Part shown: positions 7,579 through 16,892 of the stretch, piece by piece | Layout: the number at the start of each line of letters is the position of its first letter | How positions within the stretch are numbered: position 1 is the first letter of the stretch | Origin: Hymenobacter frigidus | Lineage (GTDB): Bacteria; Bacteroidota; Bacteroidia; Cytophagales; Hymenobacteraceae | Direction: 5' to 3' | NCBI RefSeq assembly: GCF_014640435.1 | Contig: NZ_BMGY01000007.1 | Span: 95,966 to 159,965 of the forward strand | Length of the DNA: 64,000 bases | Notes under the pieces: model-generated | What the model was told of the DNA's origin: nothing | The model's database searches: none | Seen by the model: only the letters and a program-made list of their open reading frames with translations | Made by a program: the position numbers and the translations under genes

Positions 7579-9393
7579 TTACTTTAACACCTCCACCAGT
7601 GGAACACCGGTGCAGCCGCTGGGTTCTTGCAGGTGCAGAAAGCGCGCGAGGGTAGCCGCGATGTCGACGACTTGCACCGGCGCGGCCGATTCGCCGTGCT
7701 TTACGTGCCAGCCCCAGAAAAGTAGCGGCACGTGCGTGTCGTAGGCCCACGATTCGCCGTGGGTGGTGCCCTTGGCCGGGAAGCTGTAGGCCTCGTACCA
7801 GCCGGGCTCCAGCACCACCAGCACGTCGCCGCAGCGCTTGGGGTAGTAGCCGTTTTCGAGGAACATGAGCGTACCGCTCTCCCAGTGCGATTTTTGGATG
7901 TCTTCGGCGGTGAGGGCGCGGCTCACGCCGGGCAGCTGCACCATCACCTGCACCACTTCTTCGGCCAGGTCGGCGAGCTTGATTTTCTTTTCGCTGGCCA
8001 GTGTGCGGTTGAGGTACACCTGCTGGTTTTCGTAGCTGAGCACCCAGTTGCCGGCTCCGTGGCGGCGCACGAGGCGGTTTTGCAGGGTATCGCGCATGAT
8101 GCTGGCCCCCACGGCCCCGGCCGGCAGGCGGTGGGCGCGCAGGAAATCGGGCGAGTGCGCCGCGCCGTGGTCGGCGGTGAGAAACACCAGCGTCTGACCC
8201 TTGCCCACGGTCTTGTCCAGGGTTTCGAACAGGCGCGTCAGCTCCTGGTCGAGGCGCAGGTACGTGTCTTCTACTTCAATGGAGTTGGGGCCGAACTGGT
8301 GGCCCACGTAGTCGGTGCTGCTGTAGCTCAGGGCCAGAAAATCGGTGATGCCGCGCTGGCCCAGCTGCTCGGCCCGGATGGCCTCCAGGGCCAGGTCGGT
8401 GGTGATGGTGTTGCCGAACGGCGTGCTGGGCAGCAGGCCCAGGTTGGGGGTGGCGGCGTTGGCGGGCGTGGCCCCGGCCTTGGGCGTGGCCGAAGCGGCT
8501 TTGCCATCGGCGGCCGTCTGGCTGGCGGGGCCGGGCAGGTTGTCTTTGTCGACGATGGCGGCCGGCACGCCACTAATGGCGGGCAGGTTGTGCGGAAACA
8601 CGGGCGCGGCTTCCCCCTTGAACGCCGCTTCCCAGGCCACGTTATCGGGCGAGCTTTCGGTGTATTCGGCAATGGGCCGCAGGGTGTTCCAGGTACGCGA
8701 GAGGTACTTGGTGGCCAGCCCGCGCTGGTTGAACTTCACTACCCAGTCGGGCAGGGTTTTCTGGTAAAACGTACTGCTGATGAAGGAGCCGTTGCCGCCG
8801 TCGTACCAATAGGCGGCGGTGGCGGCGTGGCCGGCCGGCAGGATACTACCCCGGTCCTTGATGCACACGCCAATGACCTTGCTCTGGAAGTTGGTAGCCA
8901 GCCGCAGCTCATCGGTGATGGTGGTGGTGAGCATGTGGCGGGGGCTTTGCTGGCCGGCCGCGCCGCTGCTGCCCACGCCCTGCACGGTCTTGTCTTCGGT
9001 GACGTAAGTGGCGCGGCCGGTTTCGCGCTCAAACCAGTTGTTGCCCACAATGCCGTTCACCGACGGCGTGGCCCCGGTGTAGATGCTGGCGTGGCCCGGC
9101 CCGGTATAGGTGGGCACGTAGTTGTAGTGGCAGCTCTCAAAACTGAAGCCCTCGCCCAGCAAACGCCGGAAACCGCCCGTTCCAAACTTGCTCCAGTAGC
9201 GGTATAGATAGTCGTAGCGCATCTGGTCGACCACGATGCCCACCACCAGCTTGGGCCGGGCCAAGGCCCCCGATGGAGCCGGTTTGGCTGCGCTGCTGGC
9301 TTTTGATGGAAGGGTGCGCCTGGACGTTTGAGCGGTGGCCGAACCGGCTACCAGCGCCGCCAGCGCAAAGGCAAGTATCTTTTTCAACGGCAA
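7579..9393 (-). CDS. pafA: Exported PafA-type alkaline phosphatase / nucleotide pyrophosphatase superfamily protein
   Basis: Periplasmic or outer-membrane metal-dependent phosphatase of the alkaline phosphatase superfamily, close to the PafA/NPP type. In numbering from 9393: signal peptide 1-22 (..AALVAGSATAQ), metal ligand Asp56 in GIVVDQMR, nucleophile Thr97 in TYTGPGHA, then LTADHGAAHSPDF and THGESWAYD for the other metal ligands. A low-complexity Ala/Pro-rich insert of about 35 residues (..GKAASATPKAGATP..) interrupts the middle. I place the start at the TTG at 9393 (LPLKKILAFA..) because it begins a normal signal peptide; the ATG at 9465 would add 24 polar residues before it. It is divergent from the HAD gene. 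Confidence 0.85.
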   Translation of the reverse strand: MPLKKILAFALAALVAGSATAQTSRRTLPSKASSAAKPAPSGALARPKLVVGIVVDQMRYDYLYRYWSKFGTGGFRRLLGEGFSFESCHYNYVPTYTGPGHASIYTGATPSVNGIVGNNWFERETGRATYVTEDKTVQGVGSSGAAGQQSPRHMLTTTITDELRLATNFQSKVIGVCIKDRGSILPAGHAATAAYWYDGGNGSFISSTFYQKTLPDWVVKFNQRGLATKYLSRTWNTLRPIAEYTESSPDNVAWEAAFKGEAAPVFPHNLPAISGVPAAIVDKDNLPGPASQTAADGKAASATPKAGATPANAATPNLGLLPSTPFGNTITTDLALEAIRAEQLGQRGITDFLALSYSSTDYVGHQFGPNSIEVEDTYLRLDQELTRLFETLDKTVGKGQTLVFLTADHGAAHSPDFLRAHRLPAGAVGASIMRDTLQNRLVRRHGAGNWVLSYENQQVYLNRTLASEKKIKLADLAEEVVQVMVQLPGVSRALTAEDIQKSHWESGTLMFLENGYYPKRCGDVLVVLEPGWYEAYSFPAKGTTHGESWAYDTHVPLLFWGWHVKHGESAAPVQVVDIAATLARFLHLQEPSGCTGVPLVEVLK

Positions 9394-9481
9394 ATGGGTA
9401 AGAATACGCGACCACAAATATACCCCGCGCCGTGCACCAGCCACACACTTTCCGTCGGCCCTCACATTACGCTCTCATTAC

Positions 9482-10177
9482 GTGAAACCTGCCCTCATCT
9501 TCGACATGGACGGCGTGCTCGTCGACAACACGCCCTACCAGGCCCGCGCCTTCCAGCTCCTGTTCCGCGACCTGGGCCTGCGCACCAACGCCCACCAACT
9601 GCTCAAGCGCCTGAACGGCATGCCCGCCCCGGACATCCTCAAGACCGTGTTCCGCCACCCCGTGCCCAGAAAGCAGCTGGAAGAATACGCCACCCAGCGC
9701 GAGTTTCTCTACCGCACACTTTACTGGAGCAAGCGGCGCGAGCTGCCCGGCCTCTCGGCTTTTCTGCGGGCGGCCCGCACCGCCGGCCACTCCATCGGCC
9801 TGGGCACCGGCTCGGGTGCCGAAACCATTAGCTACATCGTGGACTACCTCCAGCTGCGGCCGTTTTTCGACGTCATCGTGGGCAAAGACGACGTGGCCAA
9901 GGGCAAACCTCACCCCGACACCTTCGCCGCCGTAGCCGCTAGGCTGGGCGTGCCGCCCGCACACTGCATCGTGTTCGAAGATGCCGTGCTGGGCGAGCAG
10001 GCCGCCTACCGCGCCGGCATGCGCTGCGTGGGCGTGGCCACCAGCCTGCAGGCCGCCGACTTTCAGGCCCCGCTAACGGTCATCCAAAACTTCACCGACC
10101 TCACCCCCGCCCGGCTGCTGGCTCTGCTGGAGGAGCAGCCCGAAGCACCCCGGCCGGGCCGGCGGCGCCACGACTGA
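9482..10177 (+). CDS. HAD-superfamily phosphatase, beta-phosphoglucomutase-like
   Basis: A cytoplasmic HAD hydrolase of 231 residues. Motif I is DMDGVLVDN (nucleophile Asp8 and Asp10), motif II is GTGSGAE, the motif III lysine lies in GKPHPDTF, and motif IV is VFEDAVLGEQAA. The helical cap between motifs I and II is the type seen in beta-phosphoglucomutase and sugar-phosphate phosphatases, so the substrate is probably a small phosphorylated metabolite. The start is the GTG at 9482, directly before the conserved motif; the ATG at 9335 lies inside the divergent pafA gene. Confidence 0.88.
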   Translation: MKPALIFDMDGVLVDNTPYQARAFQLLFRDLGLRTNAHQLLKRLNGMPAPDILKTVFRHPVPRKQLEEYATQREFLYRTLYWSKRRELPGLSAFLRAARTAGHSIGLGTGSGAETISYIVDYLQLRPFFDVIVGKDDVAKGKPHPDTFAAVAARLGVPPAHCIVFEDAVLGEQAAYRAGMRCVGVATSLQAADFQAPLTVIQNFTDLTPARLLALLEEQPEAPRPGRRRHD

Positions 10178-10197
10178 TACGCCTTCGGCAGTGGAAG

Positions 10198-12258
10198 TTA
10201 ATTCACCACAACGCGGCGAATCTCCGTGTGAGAACCCGCTTGCATTCGCAACAGGTAGGTGCCAGCAGGCACAAGCGAGGTGTCGATGTGAATATGCGCC
10301 GCCCCGACTGGCAGCGCAGCCTGTTGCTGCCGAACTGTTTGACCGAGCACATTGAGTAGCGCCAGTTGCACCGTGGTTGCCCCCGCTATTGGCGGCACCA
10401 CCACCGTTAGCGGGCCGTGGGTAGGATTGGGATACACCAACAAGCTGGCATTAGGGCGCAAGTGCATGGCGGCCAGCGCCCCACTTAAGACGAATCGGGT
10501 GTTGCTGATGAGCACGCCTTGGGGGGTGGTAACGGTTACGGGCCCGGTGGTGGCACCGCTGGGCACAAGTACGCGTAGCATAACTGGCGAAACGACGCTA
10601 AAATCCGCCGCTGGAACCGGCGTGCCATTGAAGCTGACGGCACTGGTACCAGTCAGGTTGGTTCCACGCAGCATGACGACTGCCCCAACCGTGCCGGTGG
10701 TAGGAGCCAGCGCTGTGCGCAGGTTCGAAATTTGGTTCAGCAGCACGCTGACGGTGCCACGCCCCCCGCCGGTGCCGCTGCCACTATTGTTGTTATTGGC
10801 GGTCAGCACGTCCAGGTTGCCATCACCGTCTACGTCGCCCAGAGCCACCGACCCCGGAAAACTGGCGCCTACTGCTGGTGTCGGCGTGAAGACGGGCTCA
10901 ACGAACAGGCCGCTGCCAAGGCCACCGTTTAGACGCAGCGTCACCGTGTTGGTGTTATTGTCGTTGCCAATGAGCAGGTCCGGGTCGCCGTCGCCGTCCA
11001 GGTCGCCCAGAACAACTTGCATGGGCTGCCGGGAAACAGCTATGCTTTGAAATAGCGTGAACGTATGGCTGTTGCCGCTGTTGAGCCATGTTTCAATGCT
11101 ATTGGCTATCCCTGCTTTGCTTACCACGAGGTCCGGGTAGCCGTCGCTATTTACATCGCCCAGGGTGGCGCTGGCCGTAAAGTCACCCGTGCTAAAGTCT
11201 GCATTCGTAGTGGGCGCGGCAAACGTGCCGCTGTTCAATCCACTATTGAGCCGGAGGCTCATAATGTTGTTCCCACACCGCGCCAAGATATCCAAGTCGC
11301 CGTCATTATCGACATCGCCAAGCAGCACCTGACTGGGAGCAGCCCCAACGGTAACTTCGGCACCGCTGGCTGGGGTCACAAACAGCCCGCTATTCAGGCC
11401 ATTGTTCCGACGAATGCTCACCGAGTTGCCACCCACATTGGCCGTAAGCACATCCAGGTCGCCGTCGCCATCAACATCGCCGAGCACGGGGTCTTTAGCA
11501 AAACTACCCACCGCAATGCTGCTTCCGTTTGCTGGAGCCACGAAAACCCCACTGTGCAGCCCACTATTCAAGCGCAAGGCCAGAGGGACGTTGCCCGCAG
11601 TAGCCAGCACATCCAGGTCGCCATCACCGTCTACATCGCCCAATGCCAGCTGAACCGGGCCAGATGCCGTGCCAACCGCAAAACTGGCGTTGGTCGCCGG
11701 GGCCACAAAGCTCCCGCTGTTCAGGCCGTCGTTCAGTCTTACACTTACCGCACCTGTTCCCGTCCCCACCAGCATATCCAGGTCGCCGTCGCCATCGATA
11801 TCGCCCAACACCACACTTCTAGGGCCGTAGTCAACGGAAACTAAGGTGGACGCAGTAATTGGTGCCGCAAATGCTCCCCCACCAAAGCTACCTACCGCCG
11901 TGGTAAACTCGTAGCATTGGGGAGCCGTGCTTCCGCCCGTGGTACTCCTCACCGTAGCCGGTACGGTCACCTGCACGGTTTCGCCGGGCAGAAAAGCCGT
12001 GGTCGGTGCGAACGTAACGGTATTGCCATTGGTACTGTACGTGCCCACTTTCTTGCCACCGCCCCGCACTGAATTCACTTGCACCGCGTTTGCGGTGGCA
12101 GGGTCGATAGCTTGCGAAAACGTGATGCTTACGGGTGCGCTCCGAAGAACCCCCACCGCACCACGGCCGGGCACCAGGTTGGTAACAGTGAGCGCCTGGC
12201 CGCTAACAGCTCTGCAAACGGTGAGAAAAACAGCGGTAGGTAAAAGTATTTTTTTCAT
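10198..12258 (-). CDS. FG-GAP/VCBS repeat surface protein with T9SS sorting domain
   Basis: A large exported protein of 686 residues. Domains in order: signal peptide 1-20; an Ig-like SbsA-type domain to about 120 (VTNLVPGRGAVGVLRSAPVS); a propeller built from seven FG-GAP/VCBS units, each carrying a calcium-type loop such as LGDVDGDGDLDVL (about 145-520); an IPT/TIG domain (MLRGTNLTGTSAVSFNG); and from about 608 a type A T9SS C-terminal domain (VYPNPTHGPLTV ... GTYLLRMQ). It should leave the cell through the T9SS encoded at 26.8-32.6 kb and stay attached at the surface. The ligand is unknown. The DNA repeats within the gene mirror the protein repeats. Confidence 0.92.
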   Translation of the reverse strand: MKKILLPTAVFLTVCRAVSGQALTVTNLVPGRGAVGVLRSAPVSITFSQAIDPATANAVQVNSVRGGGKKVGTYSTNGNTVTFAPTTAFLPGETVQVTVPATVRSTTGGSTAPQCYEFTTAVGSFGGGAFAAPITASTLVSVDYGPRSVVLGDIDGDGDLDMLVGTGTGAVSVRLNDGLNSGSFVAPATNASFAVGTASGPVQLALGDVDGDGDLDVLATAGNVPLALRLNSGLHSGVFVAPANGSSIAVGSFAKDPVLGDVDGDGDLDVLTANVGGNSVSIRRNNGLNSGLFVTPASGAEVTVGAAPSQVLLGDVDNDGDLDILARCGNNIMSLRLNSGLNSGTFAAPTTNADFSTGDFTASATLGDVNSDGYPDLVVSKAGIANSIETWLNSGNSHTFTLFQSIAVSRQPMQVVLGDLDGDGDPDLLIGNDNNTNTVTLRLNGGLGSGLFVEPVFTPTPAVGASFPGSVALGDVDGDGNLDVLTANNNNSGSGTGGGRGTVSVLLNQISNLRTALAPTTGTVGAVVMLRGTNLTGTSAVSFNGTPVPAADFSVVSPVMLRVLVPSGATTGPVTVTTPQGVLISNTRFVLSGALAAMHLRPNASLLVYPNPTHGPLTVVVPPIAGATTVQLALLNVLGQTVRQQQAALPVGAAHIHIDTSLVPAGTYLLRMQAGSHTEIRRVVVN

Positions 12259-12424
12259 GCGAATCAGTGGAAAAGTCTTGAGCCAGGTGCAAAAAATTTA
12301 CATCGAGGCAATAAACCCTGCAAGATACACTGATTCAGCACGTTCTCGGGACAAATACGCTGTTATACTAATTGCGAAGTGGTTTGCAAAAATCAGCAAC
12401 AAGTATAACAATGGAATATCATTC

Positions 12425-12775
12425 CTACTCCACCCGTAACGTCCGCGCCACGCGCTGGTCCCCCACCTGCACCACCACGCGGTACAGCCCCGGCGCGCGG
12501 CCCAGCAGGGGTACTTCGGCTGTGCCCCCGGTTTCGGGCAGGCTCACGGGCTGCTCAAACACGACCGCGCCCTGGGCGTCTACGAGCGTGACGGTGGCCC
12601 GTGTCACTCCAGCCACCGCCGGCACCGCCACCGTGGCCCGGATATGGGCCGGGTTGGGGTACACGCTCACCTCGGCCAGCGGGACCTGCGCGTAGGCAGC
12701 GGGGCCGGTCAGAACGGCGGCGGCCACCAGGCCCAGCAACTGCCCCATCCGAGAAATTACAACCAAGCTTTTCAT
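12425..12775 (-). CDS. Tiny exported protein consisting of a signal peptide and a T9SS-type C-terminal domain
   Basis: 116 residues. After a signal peptide (about 1-29, ..LTGPAAYAQ) the whole mature chain is a T9SS sorting-domain-like beta sandwich: VSVYPNPAHIRATV, then LVDAQGAVVFE, then GLYRVVVQVGDQRVARTLRVE. There is no cargo domain. It lies directly downstream of the ATP synthase terminator and upstream of the FG-GAP cargo gene, all on the minus strand. It may be a remnant of a longer cargo protein or a functional minimal substrate of the sorting machinery; the frame is intact and the start is good. Confidence 0.75.
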   Translation of the reverse strand: MKSLVVISRMGQLLGLVAAAVLTGPAAYAQVPLAEVSVYPNPAHIRATVAVPAVAGVTRATVTLVDAQGAVVFEQPVSLPETGGTAEVPLLGRAPGLYRVVVQVGDQRVARTLRVE

Positions 12776-12806
12776 TACAAACCGGAAAAAGGCCGCGATG
12801 CAGCAT

Positions 12807-12840
12807 AAAAAAGGCCCGCTTCTAACAGAAGCGGGCCTTT
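12807..12840 (-). terminator. Intrinsic terminator of the ATP synthase operon
   Basis: A 14-bp perfect stem (AAAGGCCCGCTTCT / AGAAGCGGGCCTTT) with a 3-nt loop, followed on the minus strand by a run of T residues. It lies 24 bp beyond the atpG stop and is the clearest terminator of the operon. Confidence 0.9.
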
Positions 12841-12863
12841 AAAATTGTGTGGGCTGCGAAATA

Positions 12864-13748
12864 TTACCCCGCCGCCAGCGCCTCGGCACCGCCCACGATT
12901 TCGAGAATCTCGGTCGTGATGGCCGCCTGACGCGTCCGGTTGTAAGTCAGCTTGAGGGCCTTGAGCAGCTCCCCGGCGTTGTCGGTGGCTTTGTCCATGG
13001 CCGTCATGCGGGCACCGTGCTCCGAGGCGTTGCTTTCCAGCACCGCCTTGTAGAGCTGGATTTTGATGGACTGCGGAATCAGCGTCTGCACAATGTCCTG
13101 CTTGACGGGCTCGAACAGGTAATCCACGTTGGCCGTGGTTTCGGCCGTGGCGGGAGCCCCTACCGGCACCAGCGGCAGCAGCTGCTCGGTCCGGATAACC
13201 TGGGTGGCCACGTTACGGAACTCGTTGTACACCATCACCACCTCGTCGTAGGTGCCGGCCCGGAAGCCGTCCATGGCCACTTCGGCCGCCGCCCGCACCG
13301 TCTCGAACGACAGCTTGGCGAAAACGTGGGTGTAGTTGCCCACGATGTTGCCCTTACGGGTGTAGTAGTCGTGCGCCTTCTTGCCAATGGCCATCACCGA
13401 AATGCTGGCCGCTGGCAAGCTGGCGTAACGCTCCGCGATGAGGGCATTTACCCCCTTGAACACGTTCGAGTTGAACGCGCCCGCCAGGCCCCGGTCCGAG
13501 GTAATGGCAATAACCAGCACCTTGCGCACCTCGCGGACCACGCCGAACTCGCTGTCGGCAGCGGCATCAGCATTACGCGTCAGGTTAGCCAGAATAGTAT
13601 TCAGCCGCTGCGCATAGGGCCGCATCCGGATAATGTTGTCCTGCGCGCGGCGCAGCTTGGCTGCCGCCACCATTTTCATGGCTTTGGTAATCTGCTGCGT
13701 GCTGCTCACCGACTGGATGCGGTTGCGGACTTCTTTTAGGTTGGCCAT
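12864..13748 (-). CDS. atpG: ATP synthase F1 subunit gamma
   Basis: Central rotor stalk of F1, transmitting c-ring rotation to the catalytic sites. It is 294 residues. The N-terminal helix shows the family start (MANLKEVRNRIQSVSSTQQI TKAMKMVAAAK..), ITSDRGLAGAFNSN is the conserved core motif, and the C-terminal helix ..YNRTRQAAITTEILEIVGGAEAL ends at the usual place. It is the last gene of the operon, 136 bp after atpA, and that gap holds a long palindromic repeat. A strong terminator follows. Confidence 0.98.
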   Translation of the reverse strand: MANLKEVRNRIQSVSSTQQITKAMKMVAAAKLRRAQDNIIRMRPYAQRLNTILANLTRNADAAADSEFGVVREVRKVLVIAITSDRGLAGAFNSNVFKGVNALIAERYASLPAASISVMAIGKKAHDYYTRKGNIVGNYTHVFAKLSFETVRAAAEVAMDGFRAGTYDEVVMVYNEFRNVATQVIRTEQLLPLVPVGAPATAETTANVDYLFEPVKQDIVQTLIPQSIKIQLYKAVLESNASEHGARMTAMDKATDNAGELLKALKLTYNRTRQAAITTEILEIVGGAEALAAG

Positions 13749-13767
13749 TTATTCGAGTTAATTAACC

Positions 13768-13865
13768 GTCATGCTGAGCGAAGCGCAGCGTAGTCGAAGC
13801 ATCTCTACCGCCGCAGTATATTGATTACTTGGGCGGTAGAGATGCTTCACTGCGTTCAGCATGAC
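13768..13865. repeat. GTCATGCTGAGC palindrome (family A, copy 1)
   Basis: A dyad with arms GTCATGCTGAGCGAAGC.. and ..TTCAGCATGAC and an inner pair GAAGCATCTCTACCGCC / GGCGGTAGAGATGCTTC. It lies between atpA and atpG inside the operon, so it will be transcribed and should fold into a long hairpin. Confidence 0.8.
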
Positions 13866-13884
13866 GACCTTTTTTAATGCTTTC

Positions 13885-15468
13885 CTACTTCGCTGCGTAG
13901 TTTGCCGCCACGTCCTTGGCTACCTCGCGGATGGCCTTGGTGGCGCTATCATCCAGCTTGCCGGCCTTCAGGGCCTTCAGCACGTCGGGGTAGCGCGAGT
14001 TCATCACCTGGCCAAACTCCTTCTCGAATTCGCGCACGCGGTTCACGGGCACGGTATCGAGTAGGCCGTTGGTCGAAGCGTAGATGATGGCCACTTGGTC
14101 TTCCACCTTCACGGGCGAAAACTGGGGCTGCTTCAGAATCTCCAGGTTGCGGCGGCCGCGCTCAATGGTGAGCTTAGTCGAGGCATCGAGGTCGGAACCG
14201 AACTTGGCGAAGGCTTCCAGCTCGCGGAACTGGGCCTGGTCGAGCTTCAGCGTACCGGCCACTTTCTTCATCGACTTAATCTGGGCGTTGCCACCCACGC
14301 GCGATACCGAAATACCCACGTTGATGGCCGGACGCACACCCGAGTTGAACAGGTTGGTCTCGAGGAAAATCTGGCCGTCGGTGATGGAAATCACGTTGGT
14401 CGGGATGTAGGCCGATACGTCGCCGGCCTGCGTCTCAATCAGGGGCAATGCCGTGAGCGAACCGCCGCCTTTCACCAAGTGCTTGATGCTGTCGGGCAGG
14501 TCGTTCATGTTCTGCGCAATCTCGTCCGAAGCGTTGATTTTAGCCGCCCGCTCCAGCAAACGGCTGTGCAGGTAAAACACGTCACCGGGGTACGCCTCGC
14601 GTCCGGGAGGACGACGGAGCAGCAGCGACACCTCGCGGTAGGCCACGGCCTGCTTGCTCAAGTCGTCATACACCACGAGCGCAGGACGACCCGTGTCGCG
14701 GAAAAACTCGCCAATGGCCGCACCCGTGAAGGGCGCGTAGAACTGCAGCGGAGCGGGGTCAGCCGCCGAAGCCGCTACCACCACCGTATAGTCCATGGCA
14801 CCGCCTTTGGTCAGCGACTGCACCACCTGAGCCACCGTCGAAGCCTTCTGGCCGATAGCGACGTAGATGCAGAACACGGGCTCGCCACGCTCAAAGAACT
14901 CGCGCTGGTTCAGGATGGTGTCGATGGCCACGGCCGACTTGCCCGTCTGGCGGTCACCGATAATCAGCTCGCGCTGACCCCGGCCAATCGGAATCATGGC
15001 GTCAATCGACTTGATGCCGGTTTGCATCGGCTCGGTTACGGGCTGACGGTAGATTACGCCGGGAGCCTTGCGCTCCAGGGGCATTTCGTACAGCTCGCCG
15101 GTGATGGGACCACGGCCGTCGATGGGATTGCCCAGCGTGTTGACCACGCGGCCCACAATGCCCTCGCCCACCTTGATGGAGGCAATTTTCTTGGTGCGCT
15201 TCACCGTGGCACCTTCCTGAATACCGGAGTAGTCGCCGAGCATTACGGCACCTACGTTGTCTTCTTCCAGGTTGAGCACAAGGGCCTGCAGGCCGTTCTC
15301 GAACTCAATCAGCTCGCCCGCCTGGGCTTTGCCCAATCCGTAGATGCGGGCCACGCCGTCGCCCACCTGCAACACGGTGCCGACTTCTTCCAGCTCGGCT
15401 TCGGACTTGAAATTGGACAGTTGCTGCCGCAGGATTGCGGAGACTTCATCCGGACGTACTTCTGCCAT
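13885..15468 (-). CDS. atpA: ATP synthase F1 subunit alpha
   Basis: Non-catalytic nucleotide-binding subunit of the F1 hexamer. It has 527 residues, slightly over the usual ~505-515. The N-terminal barrel is followed by the Walker A motif GDRQTGKSA, then [10 protein letters not shown] and the conserved [12 protein letters not shown] and [20 protein letters not shown] stretches (shown in part), ending in the helical C-terminal domain. Gaps to its neighbours are 103 bp (atpH) and 136 bp (atpG), unusually long for an F1 operon and partly filled with GTGATG-type and family A repeats. Confidence 0.98.
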   Translation of the reverse strand: MAEVRPDEVSAILRQQLSNFKSEAELEEVGTVLQVGDGVARIYGLGKAQAGELIEFENGLQALVLNLEEDNVGAVMLGDYSGIQEGATVKRTKKIASIKVGEGIVGRVVNTLGNPIDGRGPITGELYEMPLERKAPGVIYRQPVTEPMQTGIKSIDAMIPIGRGQRELIIGDRQTGKSAVAIDTILNQREFFERGEPVFCIYVAIGQKASTVAQVVQSLTKGGAMDYTVVVAASAADPAPLQFYAPFTGAAIGEFFRDTGRPALVVYDDLSKQAVAYREVSLLLRRPPGREAYPGDVFYLHSRLLERAAKINASDEIAQNMNDLPDSIKHLVKGGGSLTALPLIETQAGDVSAYIPTNVISITDGQIFLETNLFNSGVRPAINVGISVSRVGGNAQIKSMKKVAGTLKLDQAQFRELEAFAKFGSDLDASTKLTIERGRRNLEILKQPQFSPVKVEDQVAIIYASTNGLLDTVPVNRVREFEKEFGQVMNSRYPDVLKALKAGKLDDSATKAIREVAKDVAANYAAK

Positions 15469-15571
15469 TGATTTGGGATGATGAGGTGATGCGGGTGATG
15501 GGCTATGAGGGGCGGAGAGGCTACCAAGGAGCAGGCCTTCTTCATTTCCTCATCACGACATCACTTTATCA

Positions 15572-16129
15572 CTAGTTATTTGAGTAAGTATTTTCTTGCA
15601 AAGAAGTGCGCAGCTTGCGGAGGCTGGTGCGCACCGAATCATCAATCTGCTGGTCGCCCACCCGCAGCACGAAGCCGCCGATGAGGCTAGGGTCCACCTT
15701 TTCGGTGAGCTTGACCTCCGTAAGACCGGTTTGCTTAATCACCAGCTGCTCCAGCTCGTCCCGCAAGGCGGGCGTGAGCGGCGTGGCCGACGTGACTTGG
15801 GCGGTTTGAATGCCCTGCATCACGTTGTACTGCGCCTGAAACTCGGTGCCCATGCTTTCCAGCGCAGACTCCCGGTTTTTCTGGGTCAGGATGGTAAAGA
15901 ACTGCATGGTCACGTCCGACACCTTGCCCTGAAAAATGGCGGTGAGGATGGCCAGCTTTTTATCGTGCTTCACAATCGGGTTGCGCAGCAACAAGCGTAA
16001 ATCGCGGTTTTCGGCCACGGTCTTGCCCAGCAAGTCCATGTCCTGCTTCACCGTTTCCAGCGTGCCCATCTCCTTGCCCAAGTCGAGGAGCGACTTGGCG
16101 TAGCGGGCGGCTACTCGTTGGTCAGCCAT
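15572..16129 (-). CDS. atpH: ATP synthase F1 subunit delta
   Basis: Peripheral-stalk subunit linking F1 to the b subunit. The 185-residue OSCP/delta protein begins MADQRVAARYAKSLLDL and ends with the typical GGFVLRVGDQQIDDSVRTSL element. Its position between atpF and atpA is canonical. A family A palindrome fills the 119-bp gap on its upstream side. Confidence 0.96.
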   Translation of the reverse strand: MADQRVAARYAKSLLDLGKEMGTLETVKQDMDLLGKTVAENRDLRLLLRNPIVKHDKKLAILTAIFQGKVSDVTMQFFTILTQKNRESALESMGTEFQAQYNVMQGIQTAQVTSATPLTPALRDELEQLVIKQTGLTEVKLTEKVDPSLIGGFVLRVGDQQIDDSVRTSLRKLRTSLQENTYSNN

Positions 16130-16141
16130 ATAGTTGGTTTT

Positions 16142-16242
16142 GTCATGCTGAGCTGGCGAAACATCTTATCAGGTTCGCACCACTCGGTAAGCTAAATCTG
16201 ACGAAGGCAGCGGTGATAAGATGCTTCCTTCGCCAGCATGAC
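16142..16242. repeat. GTCATGCTGAGC palindrome (family A, copy 2)
   Basis: Arms GTCATGCTGAGCTGGCGAA.. and ..TTCGCCAGCATGAC, with an inner pair around ACATCTTATC / GATAAGATGC. It occupies almost the whole atpF-atpH gap. The sequence differs from copy 1 in the middle but keeps the ends, as expected of independently inserted relatives. Confidence 0.8.
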
Positions 16243-16248
16243 AGACAG

Positions 16249-16749
16249 TTAATTAAGTTTTACGTCTTTCAAATACGAATCCACCAGCTGCGTTTGGGCA
16301 GTGGGGTCGGCCAGCTCGCGGCGCAGGATGCGCTCGGCGATGTCGACCGACAGCTTGGCGGCGGTATTTTTCACCTCAGCCAAAGCAAGGTTCTTCTCTT
16401 GCTGAATGGCTTCGCGAGCCTGCTGAATGATGGTGTTGGCTTCGGCCGTGGCGCGGGCCTTTTCGGCTTCGCGGTGCTGGTTGGCCATCACGGTAGCTTC
16501 CTGCATCATGCGGTCGCGCTCGAGGCGGGCGTCAGTCAGCAACTTCTCGTTGCCGGCTTTCAGCTGCTGCATCTCAACTTTGGCCTGGTCGGCCATGCGC
16601 AGGGCGCCTTCGATGTTGTCTTCGCGCTCTTTGAGCGCCAACAGAATGGGCTTCCAGGCAAACTTGCCCAGCAGAAACAGCACCAGCAGAAAAATAACCA
16701 GTTGCCAGAAAATCAGGCCGAGTTCAGGGGATAAAAAAGCTGGCAGCAT
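16249..16749 (-). CDS. atpF: ATP synthase F0 subunit b
   Basis: Peripheral-stalk subunit with one N-terminal membrane helix (about residues 8-28, LGLIFWQLVIFLLVLFLLG) and a long charged coiled coil to residue 166. KFAWKPILLALKEREDNI just after the helix is the family signature. It lies between atpE and atpH; upstream is a 143-bp gap with a strong GC-rich hairpin. Confidence 0.96.
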   Translation of the reverse strand: MLPAFLSPELGLIFWQLVIFLLVLFLLGKFAWKPILLALKEREDNIEGALRMADQAKVEMQQLKAGNEKLLTDARLERDRMMQEATVMANQHREAEKARATAEANTIIQQAREAIQQEKNLALAEVKNTAAKLSVDIAERILRRELADPTAQTQLVDSYLKDVKLN

Positions 16750-16814
16750 TGATACGGTATAGGTAAGGGAAATCGAAAAATCCGACTAATCGACTACGCA
16801 GATTAGGAGCAGGT

Positions 16815-16859
16815 AAGCCCGCCGCGCCAACTGCACAAGCAGCAGCGGGCGGCGGGCTT
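16815..16859 (-). promoter_or_regulatory. Intercistronic hairpin between atpE and atpF
   Basis: Perfect 11-bp inverted repeat AAGCCCGCCGC / GCGGCGGGCTT. It lies just downstream of the c-subunit gene on the transcribed strand. Such a structure can protect the upstream message or limit read-through, which would suit the need for many c subunits per complex. The role is inferred; the hairpin is directly visible. Confidence 0.5.
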
Positions 16860-16892
16860 CCAACTACTTCCGGGCCCGGAGCCCGGCCAGCA

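Noticed and set aside
7732..9207. A 491-codon plus-strand open frame opposite pafA
   Set aside because: Shadow of pafA; low-complexity Gly/Val-rich product.
14095..15471. A 458-codon plus-strand open frame opposite atpA
   Set aside because: Shadow of atpA; no start signal and no domain.
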